64,000 nt of DNA. Origin: Neospora caninum Liverpool (taxonomy: Eukaryota > Apicomplexa > Conoidasida > Eucoccidiorida > Sarcocystidae). The notes under the pieces were generated by a model that was given only the letters and a program-made list of their open reading frames with translations, was not told the DNA's origin and made no database searches. This document shows positions 1 through 13,941 of the stretch, in pieces; position 1 is the first letter of the stretch; the number at the start of each line of letters is the position of its first letter. The translations under genes and the position numbers were made by a program. Location: positions 465,920-529,919 of the forward strand of contig NC_018395.1 in the NCBI RefSeq assembly GCF_000208865.1, written 5' to 3'.

Positions 1-2019
1 TGACTTACTTTTGCACTTCGGTTCTGCAAGAAAGACACACCAGCGAAACACTTCGCAGTTGGCCTCTCTGTTAGAATACACGATGCTCGACGGTCCTAGT
101 CATACCGGAGGTTCTCGCTTATCGCCTAGAACGGGACAGTCTCCAGTGTGATACTAAGTCGGGTCACCTCTTACTACGGGAAGTCTCTCCGCTATCGATT
201 TCGGGATAGCCGAACGGTACGGTCTTCTCCGTCGTCGTTTGTCCGTTTGAAGTTCAACTTCCCACAGAAGCGTCATAGTGAAGTGGTGCGTGGCATCGTA
301 AGGAGGCTGCGAGGAAGTCAAAGACACAGAAATGTCCAAATGAAGCAACACTGAGCACAGAGGGCGTTGAACTCCGCACCATGGAATGGAGCATGCAAGA
401 AAATGGCTACTACATCATTTAGCTCCGCATAATTCCTGCGCTGAAAACGCTGGCGGCAACAAAGAGATGCAGAGGGATAGGCGAGCGTCATTCCGTCTCG
501 ACTGCCCTTGTTTGCTTCTCCCTTTTGTTGTTTATGCTGGTGTGACGAAAAATGCAGGAAGCTAAAGTTGGTTAGGCGTTCGGAATCGCACTCAGCAAAA
601 ACAATTGAAGCAACCGTTTGAGTCTTTCCTCACAACTGGAGATGCTTTTCCAATTAACTACAGGCGGCGGCTCTCTGCTGCTGGCTACTGGGATTCCGAA
701 CGCACCGATAAACCAGTCAACTAATCCACTCAACTCACGTACATCTGTCAGAGATTCATCTGTCTGAAGCTGACTTGAAGCAGGCGTACGTTTTTAGCGT
801 CCTGGGGGGTGGCGAGTGCAGAGGCGTTATTTTCATTGCGTGTCACCCGATAGGGTAAAGAGTTCCAGCAGCCAAGTCGAGGCATGAGCTCCACGAATCG
901 GAGAGACACGAGAATCACGCCCTGAGACGGCGCCGCCTCCTCGGGATCCGCACTCACAGCCAGAGGCAGGAGAGCAACATCTGCCAAACGTTTACCGCAA
1001 GGCTTCGATGAGAGAATATCCTTTCGGGAAAAGATGCAGAGGAAACAAACGCCATGCTGTTTTTCAGAGCACGTTCACAAAAAGATGAAGGCCGCGTCGC
1101 GACCGGGATGACTTCCTCTCTAGCTTTACTTAAAAGTGCAATGACATGGCGGGTGCTGGGCCTTCTGCAACGCAACGCTGGAGCAGCTTTTTCGGCTCCA
1201 TCTGTGTCCCTCGGCCCAGGCGGAATTGCCACGCATTCTTGAGACGCCTCTCCGCCGCGACTCTTGGCGGTTGCGTTCTCTGCTTCCAGATTCGGTGTAT
1301 CACCGTCTCGGTCCTGTACCCTCTTCCTTTCGATTTCAGTGCAGATTTTTCTATCCATTGTCCCTCAGGGTCGCGTTTTTTCACCTTTTCCGTAGACCCA
1401 CACGAGTGGTTCTCCCTGACTATAGAAGCGAGTGACGCGGCCTTTCTGCAGGGGCCCGTGCAGTATGAGCACCGAAGAGCGACCGGATGTCTTTGTAAGG
1501 TTCCTCCTGTGTCATTGCCACCGGTGTTTTGCTGCCGGTAACAGTCGTCTCAAGCTGCGTATTTCAGAGTCCGTTATACGCGAGAGGCACGTTCTCGCAT
1601 TCCTTAGGCGTGAGGAAACGACCAGCCTCGTGCGTCTGGGCCGCCGCCGCCCGTTTCAAAGGGCTAGGAATCCTGCCTTGAACAGCAACGCCAGGTGTAG
1701 GCACTCGTAGTTGTCATGATAAACTATCCTGGCCCAGTCCGCGCAGCACCCTAACCTAGCACCGACTGGTGAGCGACGGGCGAGATGCATGCGGGCTTTC
1801 CGTGCCGCAGATGCACCACCTTTCTGACGCACGCAGCAAGGCTTCCTTCTCGACAGGGCGTCGGTCCAGCGTGGGCCAGCGATACACTTCGAGTCGGACA
1901 GTTTTTCGAGTACGGAAAGCCGCTTCAACGAGGTGAATTCCAGAACCAGCAACACAGCGACTCAGCGTGAACCGCACGGAGCCCCCCCAGTGGAACCACG
2001 CCACAGCCGTTTCCTCCCC
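1..2019. other. 3' flank of the Rav1 gene, no supported gene
   Basis: The reverse-strand Rav1-like gene stops at 2020, so its 3' UTR must run into this stretch. About the first 700 bases are relatively AT-rich and the rest is mixed. Short ORFs occur in both strands (for example 954-1358 on - and 1146-1541 on +). They overlap one another, show no recognisable domain and have no convincing splice context. I see no gene, RNA or mobile element here. Confidence 0.6.
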
Positions 2020-5000
2020 TCACAAGCGATTTAAAAGGGCAATGCCGTCTTGGCGGACCGTGAGGATTTGTCCAGGACCGACGACTTGCATCATGGATAC
2101 GCTTTCCTCTGCAGTCCCCGGCGGCTGCGTCTCTTTCGTGTCCCTTGCATCTCCCCCGAGAAGACGCACAAGCGCGTTCGCGGACGAAGGGGCGAAGGGC
2201 GAAAAAGGAGAAACCGACTGAGGCGGCTGCTGCGCCATTCCTGGACGCTCCCCCTCTCCCAAGAGTCCCACTGCCTCCATATTCCTTCGCTCTTCTGGGT
2301 GCGCGCCGACACTTCCTACGACGACTCCAGGGGTATCCCCCAGTTCTCCATGCCAGCTGCTGAAGAAGGCATTCCCGGCGCCCGCCACGCCGCCAGGCTT
2401 TCCCACTTCTGCGCCTGCCGGGGCCCGAGGTGCGCGGCCTCCCGCTTCCCGGAGAGGACGCGGGACGTGCCCCGGCGAGGTGAACTCGTAGAGAAGGAAT
2501 GGCGGACCTCCCGCAAGCGAGGAGAGACTCCAGCACCGGAACGTCGCGTCCGCAGCGGAGGCGACTGTGGCAGTGATCAGCCAAGACGCGGGGAGGGATG
2601 CGTGCGAGGGGCTCGCCGCAGGCCGCGACACCGCACACGCGACCACGGCAGACGGATGTGCGCGCCAGCGGTGGATTTCCTCTTGAGCAGCCAAATCGAC
2701 TGCATGCACCAAGCCGTCTGTGTCTCCGTACAAGACGCACCGCATGGAGCCGCAGCACCAGCTGCAACACCGACAGCTGCTGCCGAGGGCGCAGGCGCCT
2801 CCGGAACCTCGCAGCTCCCCAGCCCCGGCGCTGCTCCAGGTCCGTGAGCCGCCTGCCGCACTCAACGACCCCGCAGTCGAGCACGCACACCCGCCGCTGG
2901 CTGCAGCTGAACAGCAGCCGCAGGCAGCGGAGCCGTCTTGGAGGACAGCGACGCACATGCATGTCGGAGTGTGCGTGGGGACGACTTCCCACGTGTCTCT
3001 GCCGGGGCGCGTCTCCGAGGCTGAAGCGCTCTTCTTGGCTTTCTTCCCGCGTTTGGAGACGCGCGCGGTCGCCGCGGGGCCGGCGCTGGCTAGGTGGTGC
3101 TGCGCACGCGTGAGGAGGAGATCGTCGCACGTGATCACGCAGTCGAGGCGTGGTCCGCCTTCAGTCATGTCCCACAGATCCCAAACGCAGATGCACGGCC
3201 CTGCGACTCGAGGCAGCTGCTTGCTGGTCTTGCCGAGCAACCGCTCCTTGCCACTCAGCGACTCGTCCTCATCCGACACCTCTCCCGGCCCGCCAAACCC
3301 AAACAGAGCAGACGTCCACTGCTGCAGGGGGAGGGTTGTCGCGAGAGGGCCGACGTCTCCGGACTGGCTGTCGTCGTTCCCGTCGCCGTCGCTGTAGAGA
3401 GCACAGTCCCCCGAGAGGCTGGCGAAGCCCTCGGGGCCGATGCGGCCTCGCGTCAGCGTCCCAGAGTACGGGTAGTCGAAGACCGCCCCAGGAACCGACG
3501 GCTTGGACTCGCCGCTGCCTTGGCTGCGCCACTTGCCTGCCTCGCCCACGTCGCGCTGACTGTTTTTCCGAGAGAGGAGCTGCGAACTGGCGTGCCGGAG
3601 CTGCAGCAGACTCTGGTACTGAAGGAGCCGCGAGTGGATCTTCGCGATGACGTCTGTGCGTTTGAAGCGTCGCCGCGCGGCGTTGGGGACCATGCGAAGG
3701 ACCCGCCGCCTCTTCGACCCCAGCGGGACATCGTCGGGGCCCTCCTTCTCAGTCTCGGTCGTTGCCGAAACGGACTCCCTTCTCCTCCCCGGGAGACACG
3801 CCGTCCGCATGCGCCCCAAGCCCCCGCCTGCACCAGCTGCGGCCGCCTCGCAGCAGCCTTTGCCTCGGCCGCGCCGGAAAATTGAGAACGGATGGTGGTG
3901 ATGACCCCCGCTCGCCTTCGCCCCGCCCTCCGCCGTGTCCGTCGCCGAATCACATCGCCCTCGTTCCCGACGCCTCAGTTCCTCTCCACTCTCTCCGAGG
4001 TCGGCACTCGAACCCTGTGAAGTCGTCGCCGGCCCAGACCGCTGGTTTTCTCCCGCGGACGCTCGAGTTCTCCCGGGAGGCGTCGCAGTGCGGACCCCGC
4101 GCCCGCCGAGACCGCCGCTGCTTCCGCCTGTGCCGTTCGCGCCAGCACTGTGCGCTTGAACGGAAACCCGCATGGGGTGCTTCAACTTCTCCACGGCCCG
4201 CTCGCCGCGGAGAAGTCCACCTTCGTCGGATCCACACGCGTGGTCTTCGTCGTCTCCGTAGCCTTCGCCTGGAGCGCCGCCGCCAACGGAGGCACTGCGT
4301 CCCACGCCGCGCGCTCGATCGACTTCTTCTCGGCCCCGGCCCCTTCTGTAGAGGAAATCGGGATCCGTGGGGTCTCTTGGTTTCTCTGCCACGCCTTCTG
4401 CGGCGCCGGTGCCTTTGGCCCACGGCTCCGGATCTGAAGCCCCTGGAGAACAAGGACACCCTTCAACCAGGACGGGATTCTGGCGAATCGCATGCGGGAA
4501 GAGGCCGACGCCTCGCGTCAACAGCCACGATCCGCACCCGAAGAGCGGAAGCACTTCGGCCGTTGACATGTGGGCGCGCCAGGCGACTGTCGGCCGAGAA
4601 ACTTGTTGCAGGGCTGCCGCCAGCATGCTTTCTTTGAGCACGGGACTGGGGCCGACGCGACCCCCACGTGGCAGGTGGCTAGACATCCCCAGACGCGAGG
4701 CAGTTTCGGGGTCTGCTGCAGCCGCTGCAACCGAGACGGCTGCAGACGGCGGCATCAGGGGCCCGCGAAGCAGGCCAAAGACTCGGACCCACCCATTCGA
4801 ATCTGCCAGATAGAGACTGTCTCCAGATTCACTCCACACCGCGGCGGTGATGTTGCCGAAACTCTGTAACCGCGCCTCCTGCTGTGGCCGCGATACCGAG
4901 CGCGCTCCGCCTCCAACGGGCGACGCAGCGGCGAGCGCGCTCGAGCCGATCCCCGCCCGGAGACCGGCGCCGCCAGGACTTCGGGCGCCTGCGGCTCGCC

Positions 5001-8000
5001 CCTTGGCGCCTGCCCCCTTTCCCATCTCTGCGGGAAGGCCGCCGTCGAAAGAGAAACTGCCTTCGCCACGATCCGCCACCGTGTCGGTTGACTCTGTCCG
5101 GAGCGGCTGAGACACCTGGCGACGCTCAGCAGACCCCACCGAAGCGGCCTGTCCTGTCTCCGAGTCGCGCCCCTCGTGACGTCCGAGAGCACCCATGTTG
5201 AGGGATCCCGAACGGGAGTCTAAAAGCGACGTCTCTTGACCCAGTTGCACACCTTTCGCCCCACCAAGTCCTAGCTCCCCCACCCTCGCGTTCTCTGCTT
5301 CCGCCCGCAGCTGCTCAGCCCCAGGTCGTGTGTCTCGACGCGCGCGGTCCGTCTGGGAATCGCTGTGGGAGCCTTTGTCTCTCGCCACTGTGCTCCCAGC
5401 TGCGGCGCCGCGGCTGTCCCCCTTCAAACTCCCCGATCCAGATTCTCGCGGCTCAGACTCGCGTCTCGCCGCGTCGCTGGCCGAGCTGTCCGGCGGTGGC
5501 GGGAGAGCCGCCGGAGCGGCCTTGGGCAAGCTCCGCGCGTGGGCTCCAAAGGGCCGCAGAATCGCCGCGAACGCAGTTGCTGGGCAGGACTGGAAATCGA
5601 CTGCTTGGAGCGCCGCCGCAAAGATCGGCAGGAATGGATGCGCGCTGACCGCGCCGGTGAAGGCGAACCGGGACCGGAGGACAGAGAGACTGGGGAACGC
5701 CTGATACGGAAAAGTGGGCTCCAACGACGTGGATGTCGGCAGGCCGTGAGCTGCCGACGAACTGCTGCCTCCTGCCGAGGGGTCCATGCCAGTCGGAGAA
5801 AGTGGATGCGCGGCTGCTCCCTTCGCGCCTCCCGCCGGACCGCCAGGCTTCGCCGCGCCCTGGCTTCCACTGCCTTCTTTTTGGACGGGCGCGGCCACAT
5901 CCGCTGCAGCGGCGGCAGCGAGAAGCCGCATCGCCGCGCTCATCCGATCCACCTGTGCGTACGCGAAGAGGGAAGTGTCCCGCGTCAACAGGTAGCCGAA
6001 CCAGACGGAAAGAAGCACCGACCCTTCGGCCCAGCTCGCAGTCAGGAGACTCGACGTTTTCACCAGAGCGTCGGCCGGAGGAGCCGCCCGCTCCGAACCG
6101 CCAGGCTTCGATGGCTCGAGCCCTGGGGCCAGTTGCCGGTGGCGGAGAGGCGCTAGCATGCGGAGACGCCGCTGGAGATGCTGAGAGCTGTTCACAGTCG
6201 CTCGGCGCAATGGAGCGATGCCGACAAAGGCCCCGCCTGGGCCGCCCACCTCGCTGACAAGCGGGGCGCTCACCGAGAGAAGCCACCGGGCCTCCGCCTG
6301 CAAAGCCTCTGCGCGTTCGCTTCGCTGCGAAAGGCCTCTGGCCGCCTCTGAGCGTCTCGCGACTTCTGTCCCCGTCTCCGCGTCAGACGGGCCCACACCC
6401 TGCCCCACACAGAACAGCCCCTCGGACTGGGTGGCGGAGGGCTTTGACGGCGCGTCCGCGTGGCAGGGTTTTTTCGGGGCCTGTGCTTGGCGTCCCGCGG
6501 GCTCTCCCGGAGGATCCGGGCGAGCCGCCTGGTCGGCCGTCCCCACATCGTCGACCTCGGGGGACGGCGCTAGTGCGGCCTGCCTCCGAGCGACGCGTCT
6601 CGCGCCGTCCTCCTCCGCAGCTGCAGCGACAGCAGCCGTCGCGGCTGCCGTGGCGTGGACTGCGGCGGCGGCTCCGTAGAGCAGGGAAGCCGTGCAAGTG
6701 CTGCCTCCGAACGACGAAGACCCCAAGAGCGAGGGCGGGATGCGCACAGTTCGAAGCACGTAGCTGCTTGCGTTACCTCCCTGGGCAGAAAGGCCTTCGA
6801 GAGGCCCCACGGCGATCGCCAGGTCGGTGCTGATCGAAGCACCGACGGGGGGGAAGTGCCGGCGGCGGTTGCTTCCGCAGCAGGCCGCCGTCACGGGCCC
6901 GAGAACGGCGCACAGCGGGATCGCGCAGCACGGCGAACTCCACCAGGGGGACAGCGAGGAAGAAACGCTTGAGGGCGACGCATGTGAAGGACGAACAGAG
7001 GCCGCACAGGCGGGAGAGAGAGCCGCGTCCACTGCGGCTTTCGTGTGGGATGGCAGGCCGGCTGCCTCGGCAAGAAGGAGCGCGACAGCTTGCGGAGTGA
7101 GGAAGGACGGGAGATGATGGTCGTACGTTTTCCGCAAAGCATCTACAGCGTTTGTTGCAGGTCGCGACGCCGCGATGCTGCAGACTTTCCCCGCCGGAAA
7201 CAGGCCGCCGAGGACACACGGCACGCCTGGGAAGGCCCCAGAAGCAACCAGTTCGTCGGCAGTTCGCAGGGACGGTAGATCGGCCAAGATCTGTTGTTGA
7301 AGACGCGAGAGAGGCCTCCCAGACCCGCTGTGTTTCTGAGTAGGATAGGGCCGGTCGGCCACGAGCAAATGCGGAATGCCCGCCCGCACCAGCTGCTGCT
7401 GAAGCTGCATGCGTGTCAGGGAATCGCCGCATGCAGATTTTTTTCCTGCTCGGCCTCCAAAACCGCCGACTCCTGCATCATGGACACCGGGCCCTGCGCT
7501 CTCCCACATCCCGCGCCCCCCTGAGAGGCCGCCAGGCAGAACCGCAGCCCGAGCCGCTCTCTCGACAACCCCTGCGACTGACAGTTTCTGGTGAGTGGCC
7601 GCTGGGGCTCCACCGGGACCCGCCGGAGAGAGGCCCGCAGCGGCGTCCTTCGGCCTGCCATGGCCTCCACCGGAGGACGGAGCAGCGAAGGCGGCGCCTG
7701 GGGGCCCAGACGGAGGGACTGGCTGCGGAAGCGGGAGGAGTGGAAGCTGAGAGAAGAGCCACTGGAGGCGGGAAGTGCACCCGAGGAGAATCCAGAGCTG
7801 GGAAGCCTCTGCGCCGAGAAGCACGGAGATCGACCTGCAAAGAAGCGACCCTTTCGTGCTTTTCGTCAGGCCAGGAAACGAGTTGTCGAGAAGCGACACG
7901 CGCGTTACTTCGCTCGCGCTTGGGCCTTTCACAGACCGCTCGACGCCCGGGACTCCAGAGCGCAGATCGCCCTGGTCTGCGTTGCAGAGAAGCGGCAAGA

Positions 8001-11000
8001 GAACCGCAGCAGCTGGAGGCGCCGCGCGCGTCAGGAGCGGCCGCAGATGCGTGCAGAGGAACGACGAAAGAGAGAAACAGAGACGATCTATCCAACCCCG
8101 CAGATGGCTAATCTGTCGCTCCTGCAACCACAGAGCATGTGGCCGCATCTGGACGGAAACGGTGAAACCCTCAGCCTCGGGGCCTGACGCAATTGGAGGC
8201 AGGAGCCCCCCGGACGAGGAAGAAGACGGCGCATCCGAGCTCCCGACCGCCGCTCCCTTCACGGAGACACCTTCTCGCTCGGTTTCCGTCATCCATGGTG
8301 AGTCTCCACGGGAAGTGGGCACTAGAGAGAGAAGCTGCAGGAAGTGGAGAAGACGCAGCGCTTCGCGATCGACTGCTCGAAGCACATCCAGAAGGAACTC
8401 AAAGACCTTCACACTCAAACACGTGGCCAGGCATTGGAGGAGACTCGAGGACGCCGGGAAAAAATCCGACTTGCTTCCGCGAGACACCTCGCCCCGAGCG
8501 TCCTTTGCGGCTGACTCCTTCGCTTCGCAGGCACTGCTGCTCGGCTCCTCAGCGGCGCCTACCAACTGCAACCGAGGCCAGAGAAAGTCTTGGAGATGCT
8601 TACGGAGCTCGACTCGCCACGTGGACCTCTGCGGCTGCATGAGGATGAATTGTAGGTAGACAGCAATGTGGAGAACAATCTGTAGCGGGTGGAACGGCCG
8701 CGCGTCGCCACCGTCGTCTTCGCCAAGGTCGGGCCCTCGAGCGTCTCCTGAGGCTCCGAACTCGCCTCCGTCTTCTCGATCCCGATTCGAGGCCTCACGA
8801 TTCGCCCCCGCTCTCGGCGTCGACGGAGCGGAGACTCTTGCAGGCCGCGCTTCGTCCGAACGGAGATCTGGTCCTCCTGTCGAAGTCCCTGAGGACGCCA
8901 GCGCGCGACCGTCCCCGCCTGCTGTCTCCCTTTGGTGCTTCGCGCTACCGGGTGCGGGCCCCCGGTCAATGCGGCCGGAGGGCGAGGCGTGGTGTGCACC
9001 CGTGTGTGTGCTGGGGTGGAGAGAGAAGAATAGAGCAAGGAAAGGAAATGCCGCCGAGAGACAGAGGCTGACGCAGGCGAGGGCGACGACGACGAGTTCG
9101 AAGAGGCGCTGGAGCTGCTCAAGCGAGTGGACAGACGCGGAGGGCCGCGAGCCGGCCGAGACCCCTTGGAGTTCCTCTCCATGCTCTCTGCAGGATTTGC
9201 AAACAAACGGTCGTGTCTCTTCGTGTCGCCTATCTCCTCCAAGGCCGCCGACAGAAGGTGAATCGGCGGAGAGCGAAACATCGAGCGCGGATGCCGCCGC
9301 CGCCGTGCAGCAAAACAGCGCCAAGGAATCAAACAGCTGTCGCTCCGGAGCATCGAAAATGGCAATTAGCTCCTTCGCGAGGACGCCGATGGTCCCGTCG
9401 CCTGAAAAGGCCTCTCGTGCTTCCCTTCCCTCGAGGCCACCAGAAGGGTCTCCGCCTCGGACGCCCAGCCGGCACGCGCGCCCTAGCTCGCCAGCTTCGT
9501 CTGCATGCAACCGCTGCAGGATCTGAACCTCGCGCCGCCAACTCAGGTCGAGAAGAGCTTCGCTCCTCACCCACCCCGCTGCACAGAACCGGGCGAGGCG
9601 CCAGGCCGCCTTCCGCCCGCGCCTGCTGACGAGCCGGCTGGGCCCTGTCGCTGTGCTGGGGGCTTCTTCGCATCGTCGGGCGACTGCGGCGCGGCGCCCC
9701 AGAGCCGCCGCCCGAAGCGCTGCCAGGAAGCAGCTCGAGGCCAGGTGTTGCGTGTCTTCCTCAAAGAAAGCTGGAAGCCTCCCGCCTAGGGCCGCGGCTA
9801 CAGCCCAGCAGGGTGAAGAAGGCGAGACCACGGTCGCCGAGGACTCGCCCTTCTCCACCTTTGCTGGGACAAGGCTGTCGGCCGGTTGGGGACTCCCGTC
9901 CACAGCGGCCCGACCCCGTCCCGCCTTCTCGGTGGAAAACGTCCCCCGGTCGTCTCCAAAGCCCCGAGCGTCTCCAGGGGCCTCTCCGTCGGTCTCTGGG
10001 GCGCGTCGAAGGCGCCGGAGAAACCGCTGCTCTCGGACAGCGGTCGCGACAGGTCCTACTCCGGCGGCCCAGGCCATGACATTGGCGGCGACGGCGGCAA
10101 GGCGTCGGCCGCCTCCGAGCTTCTCGGCTGCCTGAATCGCTTGGAGAAGTCGCTTCTCCGCGCAACTGCACGCGGCGCCGACTCGCGTGTCACTCACTCG
10201 GTCTCCGCAGAGATCGGAGACAGCCGACAGGCCTGAACTGCGGCGGCGCCTGTCCGACCACAGCAGCAGCTGGGAGGCGATGCATTCCAAAAGGCCCAGG
10301 GCGCGAATCGGGCTCGAGCCCGCGACTCTGTGTTGGAAGGCTGTGGCGGTCGAAGTGAGAGCGGCTTCTCCGGCAGAAGGAACGGGTGGAGCTGCGACTG
10401 AAGGGACAGACGGACACGGAGACGGCGCTGGGGCCGAGGAAGAGGCGGGTGTCTCTGCGTCCACGATTGAGGGCTGGGGGCGACAGGCGGGACAGTGGGG
10501 ACTGAAGGGATACGCGGCGGCACTCTTACGGGCAGCGGCCGCCGCGAGCGAACTGGCAGCCAGAAGGGCCTTGTTGAACACGGGGACGAGACCCGCGGAG
10601 TCCCCACAGAAGCGGTCGAGGAACGAGACGAAGCAGGCCGCAACGGTGTCGGGGAGACTGAGGGCGACGCCTTGGAGAGAAGCTGAGGCAGCCTCTGGAG
10701 CGACGCCGCAGTGGAGACAGCTGGGAGCCGGCTTCTCAGAGACTGCGGAGGAGACAGGGAGGCGAGCGACGAGAGAGGCAAAAGGCGATTCAGGGAGAAG
10801 GAGCAATGTGCCTGCATTTAAGCCAGTCAGCTCAGACAGATCAGCAGACGGCCGATGGGTCGCGCTTCTCCCCGGTTTGTTCACAAAGAGATCCTCCGGG
10901 AACGGCAGCCGGATTTGGAGCGCAGCTTCTGAAGACAGCAAAGATCGGTCCACGGTGAGACAAGGCACCCACGAAGCAAACAGAAGGTCGAATGCCGCCT

Positions 11001-13887
11001 GCGCTGTAGGGGCTCCCCTGGCGACAACCGAGCACGCGAGGTCAAGACTGTCCCCAGGCCGATCTCGACCGTCGGTCGCCCGGCGGCCGGCCTCTGCTTC
11101 CGTCTCCTCTCCCAGCGAGCGGAGCGTACGTCCTTCTCTCCCTGGAGCCTGGACGTGGCCACGGCGCGTTTCCCGTCTCCGCCGTTCCTCGTCGAGGTCC
11201 CCGCCTCGAGCGAGAGCGAGAAACCTCGTGGACGCGAGCGCGGCGAGGAAGGCCTGCCTCTGCTGAAGGTAAGCGAGGGTCAGGAGATAGAACTCGCACG
11301 TGGCAGCAGCTGCAGGATTCGTCAGAGCCCAGAGACACGTCTCGCCAATGACCGCAGTTTCCGAGAACTCGGGCACTCCGGAGACATCCGCCCCGACCTC
11401 GCATCCCCCTGCGCCCTTGTCCCCCGTCGGCGTGACCCCCCCACACGCCCCGCGGGCCTCTGTGGGCTCAGCAGCCCCCGTAAAAACGGAGACCGACGCG
11501 CCCCGCCCGCCGGCATGGGGCTCCGCCGCGGATTCCCGCGACGAATTGGAAGGGTCAGGCAGGTGCGAAGCCTGGGGACCGCCGCCCCTGTCGAACGGGC
11601 TTCCTTGTTCCCTCTCTGGCGCTCGAGAGCCGCCTCCACTGGTGGAGGGGGAGACACCCGCGACAGTGCCGTCTGCATCTTCTGTCCCTCTTCCTCGGCG
11701 CACAGACAGCTGCCCGCTTCCGCCCGCCCCGCCTCCAATCTCGCTCGAGTCTCCTCGGGTCGTGTCCGAGAGGCCTGTGAGCGTGGACCCGCTGCTGTGG
11801 TGAAGAAAATGGAAGGGCCGTTGCACCGAAGACCCCCGCGAAGGCAGAGAGGCAAACGAGAAGCTGCGGCTGTGCTGCGCGGCCCCGGGGAAGCCTCCGT
11901 CTTCAGTCGCCGAGCCCGCGGACAGGACAGAGTCTGGGTCCGAGACGGGGGCGTTCCAACTCTGCCCTGTCGGGTCTTCACGAGGCCCGAAGTTGGGAAA
12001 GGCAGCGCCCTGAGGGCCCTGCGACGGCGGCCAGCTGCGAAGCTGCGCATGCAGTTCCCGGGCGATTTGGAGCTGTGCGTGCTGCTCTTCGAGCTGGGCG
12101 CGAAGCCGCTTGATGGGCAGCGCGTTTTGAACGACGCTCTGGAAGGCCACGAGACTCAGAGACAGCTGAGAGTGCCTGAGGGTGCCGCCGTCGAAGCTGT
12201 CGGCGTCTGCATGCACGTGGCCGGAGACGCGCGGCGCCTCTTTGCTGTTCGAAAAAAAAGAGCCAAAGGACATGCCCGGGTGGAGGAAAGAGGGCCCCGT
12301 CTCTGCGTGGGCCGACGCGGCGGGAGAGACGCCCAAGGCCTGCGGGACGTGGGAGGAACTGGCGACGCACTGCGCAACCGAAGAAGAGAGGGGCGAGGAG
12401 AGAAGGGACACCCAGGCGAGCGGGGATTCTTGCGAGAAGAACGAACGCGGGTCAAACGGCGTGAGAGTGGAGACATCGCTGCCCCCGGAAAGCCAGTTCG
12501 TGGTCCGATCGACGAGTCCCGCGCAGCCTCGAGGAAACGCGCTGCTTTGCGCGGACTCGGCACGGAGAGAAACCGTTGGTGCATGCGGCCGGATGTGGGG
12601 TGCAAAGTGGGAGAAAGACTTCGGGGGCAGATGGGGGGGAAGGAGAACGAAGAAGGCCGCCCGGTGGTCCCCCGCGAGCCAGAAGGCCAGGTGGAGCAGC
12701 CAGACGTCCCCCGCAGCCGCCGCGAGAGGCGCCACGCGGTGAAACAACACGCGGCGATACTCGGTCGCAGGACAGGAGGGAGACGCAGAGACACCTGACG
12801 GAGACAGGGTCCCCCCCGGCAACGCCGAGGCCGGCTGGGGCGAGACGGCCCCGAGCGTCGGAGAAGATAGCGGAGGAGGAGACAGGGACGGGTGGTGCAT
12901 ACTGCCGGAGAGCCCGGGGATGCCGAGGACAGGCGAGGAAGGAGAAGCCGACCCCGCGCCGCCGGACTTTGGCGGGGGACTGGGCGAGAGAACGTCGCTT
13001 GCCCCGCTGCCTCCAAGCGCGGAGAACGCCGAAGCGAAGGAAAAAGGCTCGGTCCCCAGCGGCGGCCCACACGGTCTCTGCGTCGCGTCGACCAGGCGAC
13101 AAAGGAAGAGAGCCAGCTGGACGTCTTCCAACTGGCGGCAGCAGAGGTCGCACACCTCCTGCGTAAAACAGCGCAAACAGAAGGGGAGCGAGGCGACGTG
13201 CACTCGGCTGATCGAGACAAGACGAGGAGACACTGGGGAGATGAAAAAGTCGCAAAGTGACGCTGCGCGGGGACGAACAGGAAACAAATGGTACCCACGG
13301 CAAGGGCAAGAAGAAAAGATGTGTTCGGGACCGGAATCCGACGGAGGCGTTGCAAAGAGGGCAGAACGCGTCACAAAACCCCGCGAGAGCACAGAGGTCT
13401 GGAAGGAACGGCGTCAGAGGAGACACGCGAGGGAAACGAACGCGAGCCTGGCATGGAGGCGATGGCGAAATCAGCACCGAAAGAAACGCAACAGAGAGAG
13501 TGCGGGAAGGGGAAATTATGAGCAAGGAGCGAAGAACATCGAAACAGTCCAGGAAGACAGGGAAAAAGAGAAATGGTCCTGCTTTTGCTCAGGGAGCTCA
13601 CGCGAATTTGTCGCGCCAGGATGAAGAAGGCGAGAGCTAGATGGTACCGCCTTTGCTGGACGAGCTTGTACGCGTTCTTCTCGGCAGCAGCTTGCCAACG
13701 AGGGTCTCCGAAATCGCGTGAAAGAAACTCAACGACCTAAGACACAGAGAGAAAGACCCACGAAACAAGTGACGGGGGAAAAGGCCACACCCACCCCCCA
13801 CACACGCGTGACGGCGTATCTTCCCTGTCAAAGAACCGCGTTCCTAGCCACAGACACAGATCCAGTTAGACACAGAAATACAAAAAC

Positions 13888-13941
<54 letters not shown>

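Noticed and set aside
954..1358. A 134-codon - frame downstream of the Rav1 stop
   Set aside because: No domain, no neighbouring exon signals, and overlapped by equally long frames on the other strand; more likely 3' flank.
2050..13640. Many long + strand open frames opposite the Rav1 exon F
   Set aside because: The DNA is very GC-rich, so the antisense frames stay open. Their peptides are Arg/Ala/Gly-rich and lack domains, while the - strand carries the conserved motifs.
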